Shown: one piece after another, positions 1 through 6,335 of the stretch | Numbering within the stretch: the first letter of the stretch is position 1 | Layout of the letters: every line of letters starts with the position of its first letter | NCBI GenBank assembly: GCA_030147225.1 | Contig: JASLAI010000066.1 | Location: 1-13,926, forward strand | DNA from: Planococcus sp. (in: firmicutes) | GTDB lineage: Bacteria; Bacillota; Bacilli; Bacillales_A; Planococcaceae | Length of the DNA stretch: 13,926 nucleotides | Reading direction: 5' to 3' | Made by a program: the position numbers and the translations under genes | The notes under the pieces: model-generated | Told to the model about the DNA's origin: nothing | Database searches by the model: none | The model's input: the letters and a program-made list of their open reading frames with translations, nothing else

Positions 1-103
1 ACGGAGTATGATAATGCTGCTTCAATTCGAGTATTGGAAAAAACAAATGAAGAAAACGCATGAGACGGCGGGAATGATTTATTGGGAAATGGCTGCACGT
101 TAA
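1..103 (+). pseudogene. 3' end of a GNAT N-acetyltransferase gene, frameshifted
   Basis: The first frame reads TEYDNAASIRVLEKT, which matches the C-terminal part of RimJ-type GNAT acetyltransferases, where N-x-x-S-x-x-x-L-E-K-x-G-F/M is conserved. In this frame translation continues as NEENA and stops at 61-63. One base later (from 47) the next frame reads MKKTHETAGMIYWEMAAR and stops at 101-103, which is how these enzymes normally end. Joining the two gives EKT-(G)-MKK...IYWE, so the conserved glycine codon has been reduced to a single base at about position 46 (two bases lost, or one gained). The gene begins before the window, so the state of its 5' part is unknown. A sequencing error is the main alternative explanation. 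Confidence 0.6.
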
Positions 104-204
104 TCTGAAATGAATGGGTTAAAGAGATTGGGAGCAGCGCAGCAACCGGACTGATTGGGTTATCCATTCTATTCATTACCTTTGACTTTCTCTAAAGTCT
201 GTCG

Positions 205-234
205 AAAACCGCTCTTCAGTTGAAGAGCGGTTTT
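205..234. terminator. Bidirectional Rho-independent terminator
   Basis: A perfect inverted repeat, with arms 205-218 and 221-234 (AAAACCGCTCTTCA / TGAAGAGCGGTTTT), is followed by CTTTTT on the plus strand and by a T-rich run on the minus strand. It lies between the GNAT remnant and the convergent GNAT gene that ends at 245, so it can serve both. Confidence 0.85.
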
Positions 235-244
235 CTTTTTAATT

Positions 245-778
245 TTACTTATTGTTATGTAATTGTTTCAGGACTTCATCAACATTTTCCCACTCATAAA
301 CTAACTCCTTTAATTTTACACCGCCAATTTCAAATTCGACGGCTTTTACTTTTTTTGCTCCATAGTATTCATAGAAATAACGTGTATTGTTTTCTTCCAG
401 CACCTCTACAAATATTTTTTCGTACTTCAATTGCCTGAACCGCAGAAATAAATCTTTTAATAGCATCTTCCCAATTCCCTGCCCCTGGTACTCCTCCAGC
501 AAATAAATAGAAGTCAAATCGCCAGAATTTTCTACAGTATTGGTTTTCCTTTTCGAAGCAGTACCGAAACCGATGATCTGTCCATTACTACTTTCAGCAA
601 CAACCACATAATCAGCATTTTCTGCAATGTTTCTCTTCCATAAATCTGTACGTTGTTCATACGATAAGGTGTTGAGAAATTCAACTGGCATGATGTGTTT
701 ATAAGTTGTTCGCCAACTGTCTACATGAACTTTTGCAATGCCCGAAGCATCATTTAGCTGTGCTCTTTTTATTCGCAT
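245..778 (-). CDS. GNAT family N-acetyltransferase
   Basis: This 177-residue protein has the layout of a single-domain GNAT enzyme, which transfers an acetyl group from acetyl-CoA to an amine. The N-terminal IKRAQLNDASGIAKVHVDSW and the following RTTYKHIMP are typical of the family's first strand and helices. The acetyl-CoA pyrophosphate loop is clear at about residues 94-104 (EEYQGQGIGKML). A C-terminal N-x-x-x-x-FY-x-x-x-GA element follows at about 130-141. The ATG is preceded by AAAGGAGTG at suitable spacing, which fixes the start. It is a monocistronic minus-strand gene ending at a shared terminator. The substrate cannot be read from the sequence: small molecules, antibiotics or peptides are all possible. 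Confidence 0.9.
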   Translation of the reverse strand: MRIKRAQLNDASGIAKVHVDSWRTTYKHIMPVEFLNTLSYEQRTDLWKRNIAENADYVVVAESSNGQIIGFGTASKRKTNTVENSGDLTSIYLLEEYQGQGIGKMLLKDLFLRFRQLKYEKIFVEVLEENNTRYFYEYYGAKKVKAVEFEIGGVKLKELVYEWENVDEVLKQLHNNK

Positions 779-1006
779 TTCTTCACTCCTTTTTTAATTG
801 GAAGAAACTTTTCAAATCCCTTAAAAGCTATAAACAGATAATAACATATTATTCCAATAAGATTCAGTTTGCCAATTTTATTAGGGCCAGGACTCAAGAA
901 AAAGATTTAGGTTTTCTTCTTAAGTGACTCTGTAAATGACTTTGCTGTATATGTTAATGGCTTAGCTTGTATACTGAACTCACAACAAACAAAAGGAGTT
1001 GTATAC

Positions 1007-1765
1007 ATGAAAGTACATCATATACGCAATGCTACCTTACTAGTAGAATATGCCGGCAAAAAGTTTTTAATTGATCCATTTCTGTCGGAGAAAGGCACGT
1101 ATCCGCCTTTTCCAAATTCAGCTAGGCAAGACCAAAAAAACCCTTTGGCAGATTTGCCGGTACCTATCGAAGATCTTATCGCTGTAGATGCAGTGATACT
1201 TACACATTTGCATCTAGATCATTGGGACGACGCAGCGAAAGAAGCATTGTCAAAAAACATCAAGGTATTTACACAAAACGAAGAAGACGCGAAAGAAGTG
1301 CAAAATGCGGGATTCACTAATTTAGAGGTCTTGAAGAAAGACACTGTTTTTGAGGGGATTCAATTGAGCAAAACGAAAGGGCAGCATGGAAAAGGCGAAA
1401 TTCTGAAGCGCACAGGATTGGTATGCGGCGTTGTATTCAAGCATAAAGATGAAAAAATTCTTTACGTGGCTGGAGATACGGTTTGGTATGAAGAGATTCA
1501 GAAAGAGCTTGAGCTACATAAGCCTGATATTATTGTAGCAAACGCAGGTGATAATCAATTCCTGGAAGGCGGTTCGCTCGTCATGGGAAAAGAGGATGTG
1601 TATGCGATGCACAAAGCTGTTCCGAATGCGAAGATCATAACGGTTCATATGGAAGCAGTCAATCATTGGGCTTTATCCAGAGAAGAGTTAAAAACCTATG
1701 CGGATGAAAAAGGCATGTCTGATCATATACTGATTCCAAATGATGGTGAATCCTACTCGTTTTAA
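1007..1765 (+). CDS. MBL-fold metal-dependent hydrolase, UlaG-like
   Basis: This 252-residue cytoplasmic hydrolase has the metallo-beta-lactamase fold. The metal-binding motif THLHLDH spans residues 66-72 (H67, H69, D71, H72). Further likely ligands are H127, D157 in the AGDT segment, and H214 near the end. The compact N-terminus, starting directly with a HIRNAT-LLVEY strand, and the length are those of the UlaG-like branch (L-ascorbate-6-phosphate lactonase relatives, often annotated only as Zn-dependent hydrolase). The Ula sugar-transport genes are absent nearby, so lactonase activity on ascorbate phosphate is not supported here. The start follows AAAAGGAG with 8 bases of spacing. An 8-base repeat, TTGTATAC, occurs at 967-974 and again directly before the ATG at 999-1006. 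The gene ends at its own terminator. Confidence 0.9.
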   Translation: MKVHHIRNATLLVEYAGKKFLIDPFLSEKGTYPPFPNSARQDQKNPLADLPVPIEDLIAVDAVILTHLHLDHWDDAAKEALSKNIKVFTQNEEDAKEVQNAGFTNLEVLKKDTVFEGIQLSKTKGQHGKGEILKRTGLVCGVVFKHKDEKILYVAGDTVWYEEIQKELELHKPDIIVANAGDNQFLEGGSLVMGKEDVYAMHKAVPNAKIITVHMEAVNHWALSREELKTYADEKGMSDHILIPNDGESYSF

Positions 1766-1790
1766 GGTAAATAATGCTATGAGTAAGAAA

Positions 1791-1833
1791 AAGCAGGCAG
1801 ATTTGAATAGCTCAAATCTGCCTGCTTTTTTTG
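1791..1833 (+). terminator. Rho-independent terminator
   Basis: A 16-base stem (AAGCAGGCAGATTTGA at 1791-1806, complement at 1812-1827) with a 5-base loop ends in a run of T at 1826-1832. It lies 25 bases after the MBL-fold hydrolase gene. The remaining bases to 1905 hold nothing I recognise. Confidence 0.9.
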
Positions 1834-1905
1834 CTGTATTATTAGGCTCTAATATTTAAAAAGGAGCAGCGGAAAGTTTGGGCACTTGGTATAAGGTAAC
1901 GAATT

Positions 1906-2709
1906 CTATTTTCTGCCCCCTAGTAAATCAAAAAGACCACCGGCTGCACTGCCTTCACCTTGCGAACGGCCAGTTGGATTTTGAGGAGCTGCCGCAAATA
2001 CCCGGCTCGCCAAACGACTGAAAGGCATAGATTGGATCCAGACACTGCCAGGGCCGCGAAGTGTGGCAAAAAATAGACCTTCGCCGCCGAATAGAGCGGT
2101 TTTAATACCAGGAACACTTTCGATATTGTAATCGACGTCGCCTGTCATCGCAACTAGGCATCCGGTATCTACTCTCAGCACTTCACCTTTTTGAAGGTTT
2201 TTGCGATAAATGGTGCCCCCTGCATGAACAAATGCCAAACCATCGCCTTCAAGTTTCTGCATGATAAAGCCCTCTCCGCCAAAAAAGCCGGCCCCGAGTT
2301 TGCGTTGAAATTCAACGCCAATCGATACGCCTTTGGCTGCAGCGAGAAAAGAATCTTTTTGGCAAATGATTTTACCGTTCAACATGCTCAAGTCCATAGG
2401 AATGATTTTGCCGGGATACGGTGCTGCGAAGGAAACGTGACGCTTGCCGGACCCGTTATTGGTAAAAGCAGTCATGAACAGGCTCTCACCTGTAATGATC
2501 CGCTTTCCTGCACCCATCAGCTTGCCCATCAAGCCACTGCCACCCGTACTTTTAGAGCCATCACCAAAAATCGTCTCCATTGCAATGCCATCTTCCATCA
2601 TCATCAATGCGCCAGCTTCTGCAATAACAGTTTCAGAAGGATCCAGCTCTACTTCGACAAATTGCATATCATCTCCGTGCAACTTAAAGTCGATTTCATG
2701 GTTATTCAT
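1906..2709 (-). CDS. TIGR00266 / AIM24 family protein
   Basis: This 267-residue protein is rich in glycine and beta strand. It matches the TIGR00266 family, related to the mitochondrial biogenesis protein AIM24. Characteristic segments are VIAEAGALMMMEDGI near residue 30, the Gly-rich GSGLMGKLMGAGKR, GESLFMTAFTNNG, and the later FFGGEGFIMQKLEGDG and ALFGGEGLFFATLRGPG repeats, with W-I-Q-S-M-P just before a low-complexity Gly/Ser tail. No signal peptide or TM segment is visible. The biochemical role of the bacterial family is not established. The start is supported by GGAGGAAAT upstream of the ATG. A sigma-W-like promoter 45-70 bases upstream suggests control by envelope stress. The gene is monocistronic and divergent from the cupin gene. 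Confidence 0.85.
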   Translation of the reverse strand: MNNHEIDFKLHGDDMQFVEVELDPSETVIAEAGALMMMEDGIAMETIFGDGSKSTGGSGLMGKLMGAGKRIITGESLFMTAFTNNGSGKRHVSFAAPYPGKIIPMDLSMLNGKIICQKDSFLAAAKGVSIGVEFQRKLGAGFFGGEGFIMQKLEGDGLAFVHAGGTIYRKNLQKGEVLRVDTGCLVAMTGDVDYNIESVPGIKTALFGGEGLFFATLRGPGSVWIQSMPFSRLASRVFAAAPQNPTGRSQGEGSAAGGLFDLLGGRK

Positions 2710-2753
2710 CTTATTTCCTCCTCGGTCATTTGTAGTATTTGTTATATAATGGA

Positions 2754-2779
2754 TACGTCTAAAAAAATAGAAAGTTCCA
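2754..2779 (-). promoter_or_regulatory. Putative sigma-W (ECF) promoter
   Basis: Read on the minus strand, TGGAAC (2774-2779) is followed by exactly 16 bases and then CGTA (2754-2757). The Bacillus sigma-W consensus is TGAAAC-N16/17-CGTA. There is one mismatch in the upstream element and the spacing is ideal. Transcription would start about 35-40 bases before the ATG at 2709, leaving a short leader with a strong ribosome binding site. Confidence 0.5.
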
Positions 2780-2815
2780 CAATTTAAAGGCTATGAAAAA
2801 AAAAAAAGAAGGGCG

Positions 2816-3352
2816 ATGGGAAGTATGAAGGCAGAAGATTGGATTACGCATTTGGACATGGCCGCACATCCGGAGGGCGGTTATTACAAACAATCATTCG
2901 TTTCACATGAGAAAGTCAATATGGCCACCCACTCAGCTGAACGGAATTTGTACACCAGCATCTATTTTTTGCTGCGCTCTCAGGATATTTCACATTTTCA
3001 TCGGCTAAAATCAGATGAACTGTGGTATTTTCATGCAGGACATAGCCTAACAGTGCACATTCTGGATGCTGAAGGGAAGTATCGCGCTGAAAAATTAGGC
3101 TTGGATATTGAAGCAGGTGAACGGCCGCAGGTATTGGTAGAAAGAGGCAGTATTTTTGGCTCTTCCGTCGAGGCAGAAGAGACATTTTCATTAGTGGGCT
3201 GCATGGTTTCACCAGGTTTTGATTTCGAGGATTTTGAACTGCTGTTGCAAGATGAACTTTTGAAACGTTATCCGGACCAAGAACAAATTATCCGGAAGCT
3301 GGCTTACGAAAAAGTTCCCGGCGCTCTATCGAATTCGGAGGATAAATGCTAG
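2816..3352 (+). CDS. DUF985 (Cupin_5) family cupin protein
   Basis: This 178-residue protein of the DUF985/Cupin_5 family, small beta-barrel proteins related to yeast YML079w, has no firmly assigned reaction. The family signature HPEGGYY is at residues 18-24. ERNLYTSIYFLL follows, then the cupin metal motif with H60, H62, E68 and H73 (SHFHRLKSDELWYFHAG), and a second barrel motif ending in VSPGFDF. Two starts are possible. ATG 2816 sits only 2 bases after GAAGGG, and ATG 2825 (MKAEDW) sits 11 bases after it. The second agrees better with the family's N-terminus. A run of 12 A lies just before the ribosome binding site. A TATAAT at 2745-2750 may be its -10 box, but I see no good -35. The end of the gene overlaps a 14-codon ORF. 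Confidence 0.88.
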   Translation: MGSMKAEDWITHLDMAAHPEGGYYKQSFVSHEKVNMATHSAERNLYTSIYFLLRSQDISHFHRLKSDELWYFHAGHSLTVHILDAEGKYRAEKLGLDIEAGERPQVLVERGSIFGSSVEAEETFSLVGCMVSPGFDFEDFELLLQDELLKRYPDQEQIIRKLAYEKVPGALSNSEDKC

Positions 3353-3390
3353 AATTGCGGGAGACATATCGAAAAGGTGAGGTAAGCTAA
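3346..3390 (+). CDS. Possible 14-residue ORF coupling two genes
   Basis: ATG 3346 lies 4 bases after a strong GGAGG (3337-3341) inside the end of the cupin gene and overlaps its stop. The frame encodes MLELRETYRKGEVS and ends with TAA at 3388-3390, whose last base is the A of the next gene's ATG (TAATG). Overlaps at both ends are typical of translational coupling. It may be a leader that carries ribosomes into the membrane-protein gene, or chance. There is no homology evidence. Confidence 0.3.
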   Translation: MLELRETYRKGEVS

Positions 3391-3635
3391 TGGGGAATTT
3401 TTTACTGATTTTAATTATTGCTGTTGCGATCTTTGTAGGAATTGCCTCTAAAAAATTCTACGATAAACCGTATATTGTGAATTTTGGCATCGCCGTGATG
3501 ATGGCTTTATTGGTCATCCAGACTTTTCAAATGACGCCGATTGGCGGACTCGGCTATGCGGCAATCATTCTTTGTTCGATTGCCTTTGTATTTCAGCTGG
3601 TGCTGGGTATCAGAAGCCTGAAAACAGCATCTTAA
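3390..3635 (+). CDS. Small three-TM membrane protein, unknown
   Basis: This 81-residue hydrophobic protein has three likely membrane segments at about residues 4-20, 28-47 and 52-74. The only charged stretches are the KKFYDKPY loop after the first segment and a short basic tail (RSLKTAS). I do not recognise the family. It lies 37 bases after the cupin gene on the same strand, with AAAAGGTGAGG upstream of the ATG, and shares the downstream terminator, so it is probably cotranscribed with the cupin. The short loops and the lack of conserved polar residues in the membrane give no hint of transport or catalysis. Confidence 0.8.
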   Translation: MGNFLLILIIAVAIFVGIASKKFYDKPYIVNFGIAVMMALLVIQTFQMTPIGGLGYAAIILCSIAFVFQLVLGIRSLKTAS

Positions 3636-3642
3636 ATCCTTG

Positions 3643-3675
3643 AAAAGGCTCTTGATCATTGATCAAGAGCCTTTT
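3643..3675. terminator. Bidirectional Rho-independent terminator
   Basis: The inverted repeat AAAAGGCTCTTGATCA (3643-3658) pairs with TGATCAAGAGCCTTTT (3660-3675). A-rich and T-rich flanks on both sides let it stop the plus-strand cupin unit and the convergent YhfK-like gene. Confidence 0.88.
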
Positions 3676-3691
3676 ATACAACCTTAACTAA

Positions 3692-4336
3692 CTAAAGGCG
3701 ATTGAGTGCGTCTGCGATATCATCCTCACCGGATATAATTTCAAAGGTCTTATTATAAACGTGCTCATTTTCAAGTGAGTGCAAGAGCACACGCGCCACA
3801 TCTTCCCGTGGAATTTCACCGGAATCCAAATTTTCTGTCGCCAGGACTTTTCCAGTTCCGGGATCATTGGTCAGAAGGCCTGGCCGGATGATGGTATAGA
3901 TTAATCCGCTGGCACGCAGAATGTTATCCGCGTGATGCTTAGCTACGTAATAATGTGCCATATCCTCTTTCCACATAGCGCGCTTATCAGCATTAATGGC
4001 ACTGATCATGAGAAAGCGTTCTGTTCCCGTCTGTTCTGCGGCTTCAATGGTTTTTGCGGAACCGTCCAAATCAATCAACAAGGTCTTATCGGCACCGGTT
4101 CCGCCACCGCTTCCTGCTGTAAATACGACAGCATCACAGTCTTTCATAGCTTCAGCAATCTCTTCTACACTGCCTTCCAAGCTGGTTAAAACCGATTCTA
4201 CTCCTAAGCTGTTGAAAAAACTGATTTGCTCTTCTTTCCGAATCATCGCTTTCGGTGTATGGTCTTCGCTGTCTGCCAGCATTTTTACGAAATGCCGCCC
4301 GATTTGTCCATTTGCTCCAACTACCAATACTTTCAT
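3692..4336 (-). CDS. YhfK-like NAD(P)-binding atypical SDR protein
   Basis: This 214-residue protein has a Rossmann fold and belongs to the atypical short-chain dehydrogenase/NAD(P)H-binding family. It resembles B. subtilis YhfK over its whole length. The dinucleotide-binding loop is GANGQIG at residues 7-13. VFTAGSGGGTGADKTLLIDLDG follows at about 71-92, then MISAINA, a Y-x-x-x-K pair (Y129, K133; YYVAKHHAD) in the position of the SDR catalytic residues, and the TIIRPG segment at 148-153. The substrate is unknown. The protein is probably an NADP-dependent reductase or a regulatory nucleotide sensor. GGAAGGG about 10 bases before the ATG is the likely ribosome binding site. It is monocistronic. 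Confidence 0.9.
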   Translation of the reverse strand: MKVLVVGANGQIGRHFVKMLADSEDHTPKAMIRKEEQISFFNSLGVESVLTSLEGSVEEIAEAMKDCDAVVFTAGSGGGTGADKTLLIDLDGSAKTIEAAEQTGTERFLMISAINADKRAMWKEDMAHYYVAKHHADNILRASGLIYTIIRPGLLTNDPGTGKVLATENLDSGEIPREDVARVLLHSLENEHVYNKTFEIISGEDDIADALNRL

Positions 4337-4424
4337 TCAGATCAGCCCTTCCGCTAAATTTCTTTCTTTTATTATACCTCGGAAAGCTGATTCAACCAAA
4401 GCTCTCCTTTGTTTTTTCTGAAAA

Positions 4425-4454
4425 ATGACAATTAGATGAAAAGGGGACTATATT
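4425..4454 (+). promoter_or_regulatory. Possible sigma-A promoter
   Basis: ATGACA (4425-4430) is followed after 18 bases by TATATT (4449-4454), about 70 bases before the ATG at 4524. A second TATAAT at 4471-4476 lacks a recognisable -35 element. Either could drive the three-gene run that follows. Confidence 0.4.
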
Positions 4455-4523
4455 CTCAAGTCAAGTTTAGTATAATGGTAGATATCTTAACGATTGACTG
4501 CAATTGATTTTAGGAGGAACAAC

Positions 4524-4730
4524 ATGGACCCGATAACAGATACAAAGACGATGAATCTAAAAGAAACAACTCTTAAGAGGGAGACACCGCCTGATTTTTC
4601 TCAGTTTAAAGGGGAACGATTAGATAAGGAACCAAGCCGTTTTCTTGAAATGCTTGGATATGCGGTGTGGTTCTTTGCAGGAGCCGGCGTTTTGATGGCC
4701 ATGATTTTTTCGTTATTTTATTTTGTTTGA
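4524..4730 (+). CDS. Small C-terminally anchored membrane protein, unknown
   Basis: This 68-residue protein starts at the ATG 6 bases after AGGAGG (4512-4517). An in-frame ATG at 4494 has no ribosome binding site, so I prefer the shorter form. The first 40 residues are polar (DPITDTKTMNLKETTLKRET, then PPDFSQFKGERLDKEP). The last 25 form one membrane segment (LGYAVWFFAGAGVLMAMIFSLFYFV), giving a tail-anchored layout. I do not recognise the family. It lies 21 bases before the S66 peptidase gene, so the two are probably cotranscribed. Confidence 0.75.
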   Translation: MDPITDTKTMNLKETTLKRETPPDFSQFKGERLDKEPSRFLEMLGYAVWFFAGAGVLMAMIFSLFYFV

Positions 4731-4751
4731 ACCTAAAAGGGGGACTATTGA

Positions 4752-5762
4752 ATGATTCGTTATCCTGCTACTACCTTTACCACAATGGGTATTACCGCAC
4801 CGTCTTCAGGAGTTGGTCCTGAGCAGCACAGCCTTTTGGAACAAGCGATTGCTCGTCAGCAAGAGAAAGGCTTTAAGGTAGTGACCGGCGATACCGCCTG
4901 GACGCAGGAGTTTGCAAAATCAGCACCTGCCAAAAAACGCGCGGATGAGTTCATGAATATGATGAACAATGCTGACATTGATTTTATCTTCCCTCCATGG
5001 GGTGGGGAATTGCTGATTGAAATACTGGAATATCTGGATTTTTCAAAAATGCAGTCTAAATGGGTACTCGGGTATTCGGACCTTAGCTTACTGTTGCTGG
5101 CAATTACGTTGAAAACCGGAATAGCTACGGCACATGGCACCAACATTGTGGATTTGCGCGGTGAGGCAAATGATGAAACAACGGGGCGCTGGTTATCAGT
5201 GCTGAAAACTGGAAAAGGTGAAACGGTTGCCCAAAGCTCCTCGAAGTATTATCAAAAACAATGGAATCATGCTGAACCGTCGACAGTGGTCTTTCATTTA
5301 ACGGAATCCACTATGTGGAAGACGGTTTCTGGAAGTGCTGAAACATTCTCAGGGCGGCTGTTGGGCGGGTGTATCGACGTTATCCGCCACTTGATCGGCA
5401 CACCGTACGGAGAGGTTAAAAAGTTTAGAAATGAACACATTCCAGGGGAATCAGTTATCTGGTACTTGGAGAATTGTGAAATGTCTGTTGCCGATTTAAA
5501 ACGCTCACTGACGGGCATGAAATACGCAGGCTGGTTTGAGAATTGCGCCGGCATTTTATTTGGCAGAAGTGCAGCGAATGAGCCGGTGGAAGGATATACT
5601 GTAGAGATGATGTATCAGGATCTAGCAGAAGAGTTAGGTCTGCCGATTGCCTATGACATTGATCTAGGGCACGTTCCTCCTCAAATCACCTTCGTTAACG
5701 GAGCGTATGCAGAGATTCAGGTTGTTGAGGGCAAGGGAACGGTCACTCAGGAATTCAGATAA
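4752..5762 (+). CDS. S66 family (LD-carboxypeptidase / MccF-like) protein
   Basis: This 336-residue protein is a member of peptidase family S66. That family includes LD-carboxypeptidases, which trim murein tetrapeptides, and MccF proteins, which cleave aminoacyl-nucleotide antibiotics such as microcin C. The N-terminal MGITAPSSGVGP strand, the PPWGGE segment (81-86) and the nucleophile elbow LGYSD (S109) are clear. FSGRLLGGCIDVI follows at 199-211. The charge-relay residues are likely E240 or E243 in the YLENCE segment and H307 in DIDLGHVPPQ. The length and the PPWGG segment lean towards the MccF-like branch. There is no signal peptide, so it is cytoplasmic. It starts after AAAAGGGGG with 8-base spacing. 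It lies between a small membrane protein and a GNAT gene. GNAT enzymes can also inactivate microcin C-type compounds, so a shared detoxification role is possible but unproven. Confidence 0.88.
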   Translation: MIRYPATTFTTMGITAPSSGVGPEQHSLLEQAIARQQEKGFKVVTGDTAWTQEFAKSAPAKKRADEFMNMMNNADIDFIFPPWGGELLIEILEYLDFSKMQSKWVLGYSDLSLLLLAITLKTGIATAHGTNIVDLRGEANDETTGRWLSVLKTGKGETVAQSSSKYYQKQWNHAEPSTVVFHLTESTMWKTVSGSAETFSGRLLGGCIDVIRHLIGTPYGEVKKFRNEHIPGESVIWYLENCEMSVADLKRSLTGMKYAGWFENCAGILFGRSAANEPVEGYTVEMMYQDLAEELGLPIAYDIDLGHVPPQITFVNGAYAEIQVVEGKGTVTQEFR

Positions 5763-5771
5763 GAGGGATGG

Positions 5772-6275
5772 ATGGTCATGGAGATTCGGAAGCTTGAAGT
5801 TCAAGACGCACAGGCCTATTATGATTTGCGTATCGAAGCATTAAAGAACAGCCCAGATGCTTTCAGTACGAGACTGGAAGATGCGCTTCAACGGCCAGTC
5901 GAAAAAACTGAAGAAAATCTAGCTTTGGAGAACGCTGCCACTTTTGGTGCTTTTATAGATGGAATGTTGTGCGGAAATGTAACTCTGCTCCGCAACGAAG
6001 TGCCAAAAATGAATCATCGAGCATCGGTTTTGGCTGTATATGTCACGCCTGAAAAAAGAGGCAACGGAATCGCCTCGCGGCTGATGCAGGAACTTCTTCA
6101 TTATGCCCTAAACTGGGAGGGGCTGGAGAGGCTGGACTTAATGGTCGCCAGTAACAATCTGCCGGCAATTGCTTTATATGAACGGCTGGATTTTGAGAAA
6201 TACGGAACTGAAATATGGGCGATGAAAACCCCGGAAAAATATATCGACGAAGATTTGATGGTGAAATTCATCTAG
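5772..6275 (+). CDS. GNAT family N-acetyltransferase
   Basis: This protein is 167 residues from ATG 5772, or 165 from ATG 5778. Both starts lie near AAGAGGG (5761-5767), and the shorter form (MEIRKLEVQDA) is the more family-like N-terminus. Conserved GNAT parts are FGAFIDGMLCGNVTLL, the AVYVTPEKRGNGIASRLM acetyl-CoA loop (about 88-105), and N-x-x-A-x-x-LYERLDF (129-141). In this last motif the usual glycine before phenylalanine is an aspartate (D140). The gene begins 9 bases after the S66 gene stop and ends at a terminator, so it is the last gene of that run. The substrate is unknown. The glycine change could alter activity but does not by itself show inactivation. Confidence 0.9.
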   Translation: MVMEIRKLEVQDAQAYYDLRIEALKNSPDAFSTRLEDALQRPVEKTEENLALENAATFGAFIDGMLCGNVTLLRNEVPKMNHRASVLAVYVTPEKRGNGIASRLMQELLHYALNWEGLERLDLMVASNNLPAIALYERLDFEKYGTEIWAMKTPEKYIDEDLMVKFI

Positions 6276-6300
6276 CAGCATTGAAGACTCGGCTAAAAAG

Positions 6301-6334
6301 AAAAGGTGTATTGGATGGATCCAATACACCTTTT
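6301..6334. terminator. Bidirectional Rho-independent terminator
   Basis: The arms AAAAGGTGTATTGGA (6301-6315) and TCCAATACACCTTTT (6320-6334) enclose a 4-base loop. It sits between the convergent GNAT and sugar-dehydrogenase genes, with T-rich flanks in both directions. Confidence 0.88.
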
Positions 6335-6335
6335 G

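Noticed and set aside
109..196. Short hydrophobic frame (GSSAATGLIGLSILFITFDFL) between the GNAT remnant and the terminator.
   Set aside because: It has no start codon or ribosome binding site in frame and is preceded by a stop at 106-108. It could be a remnant but nothing supports a gene.
2745..2750. TATAAT on the plus strand as a promoter for the cupin gene.
   Set aside because: There is no -35 sequence at normal spacing and no extended -10, so I mention it only in the gene entry.
2191..2787. Long plus-strand frame opposite the AIM24-like gene.
   Set aside because: It is antisense to a clear family member, has no ribosome binding site, and its translation has no recognisable domain.
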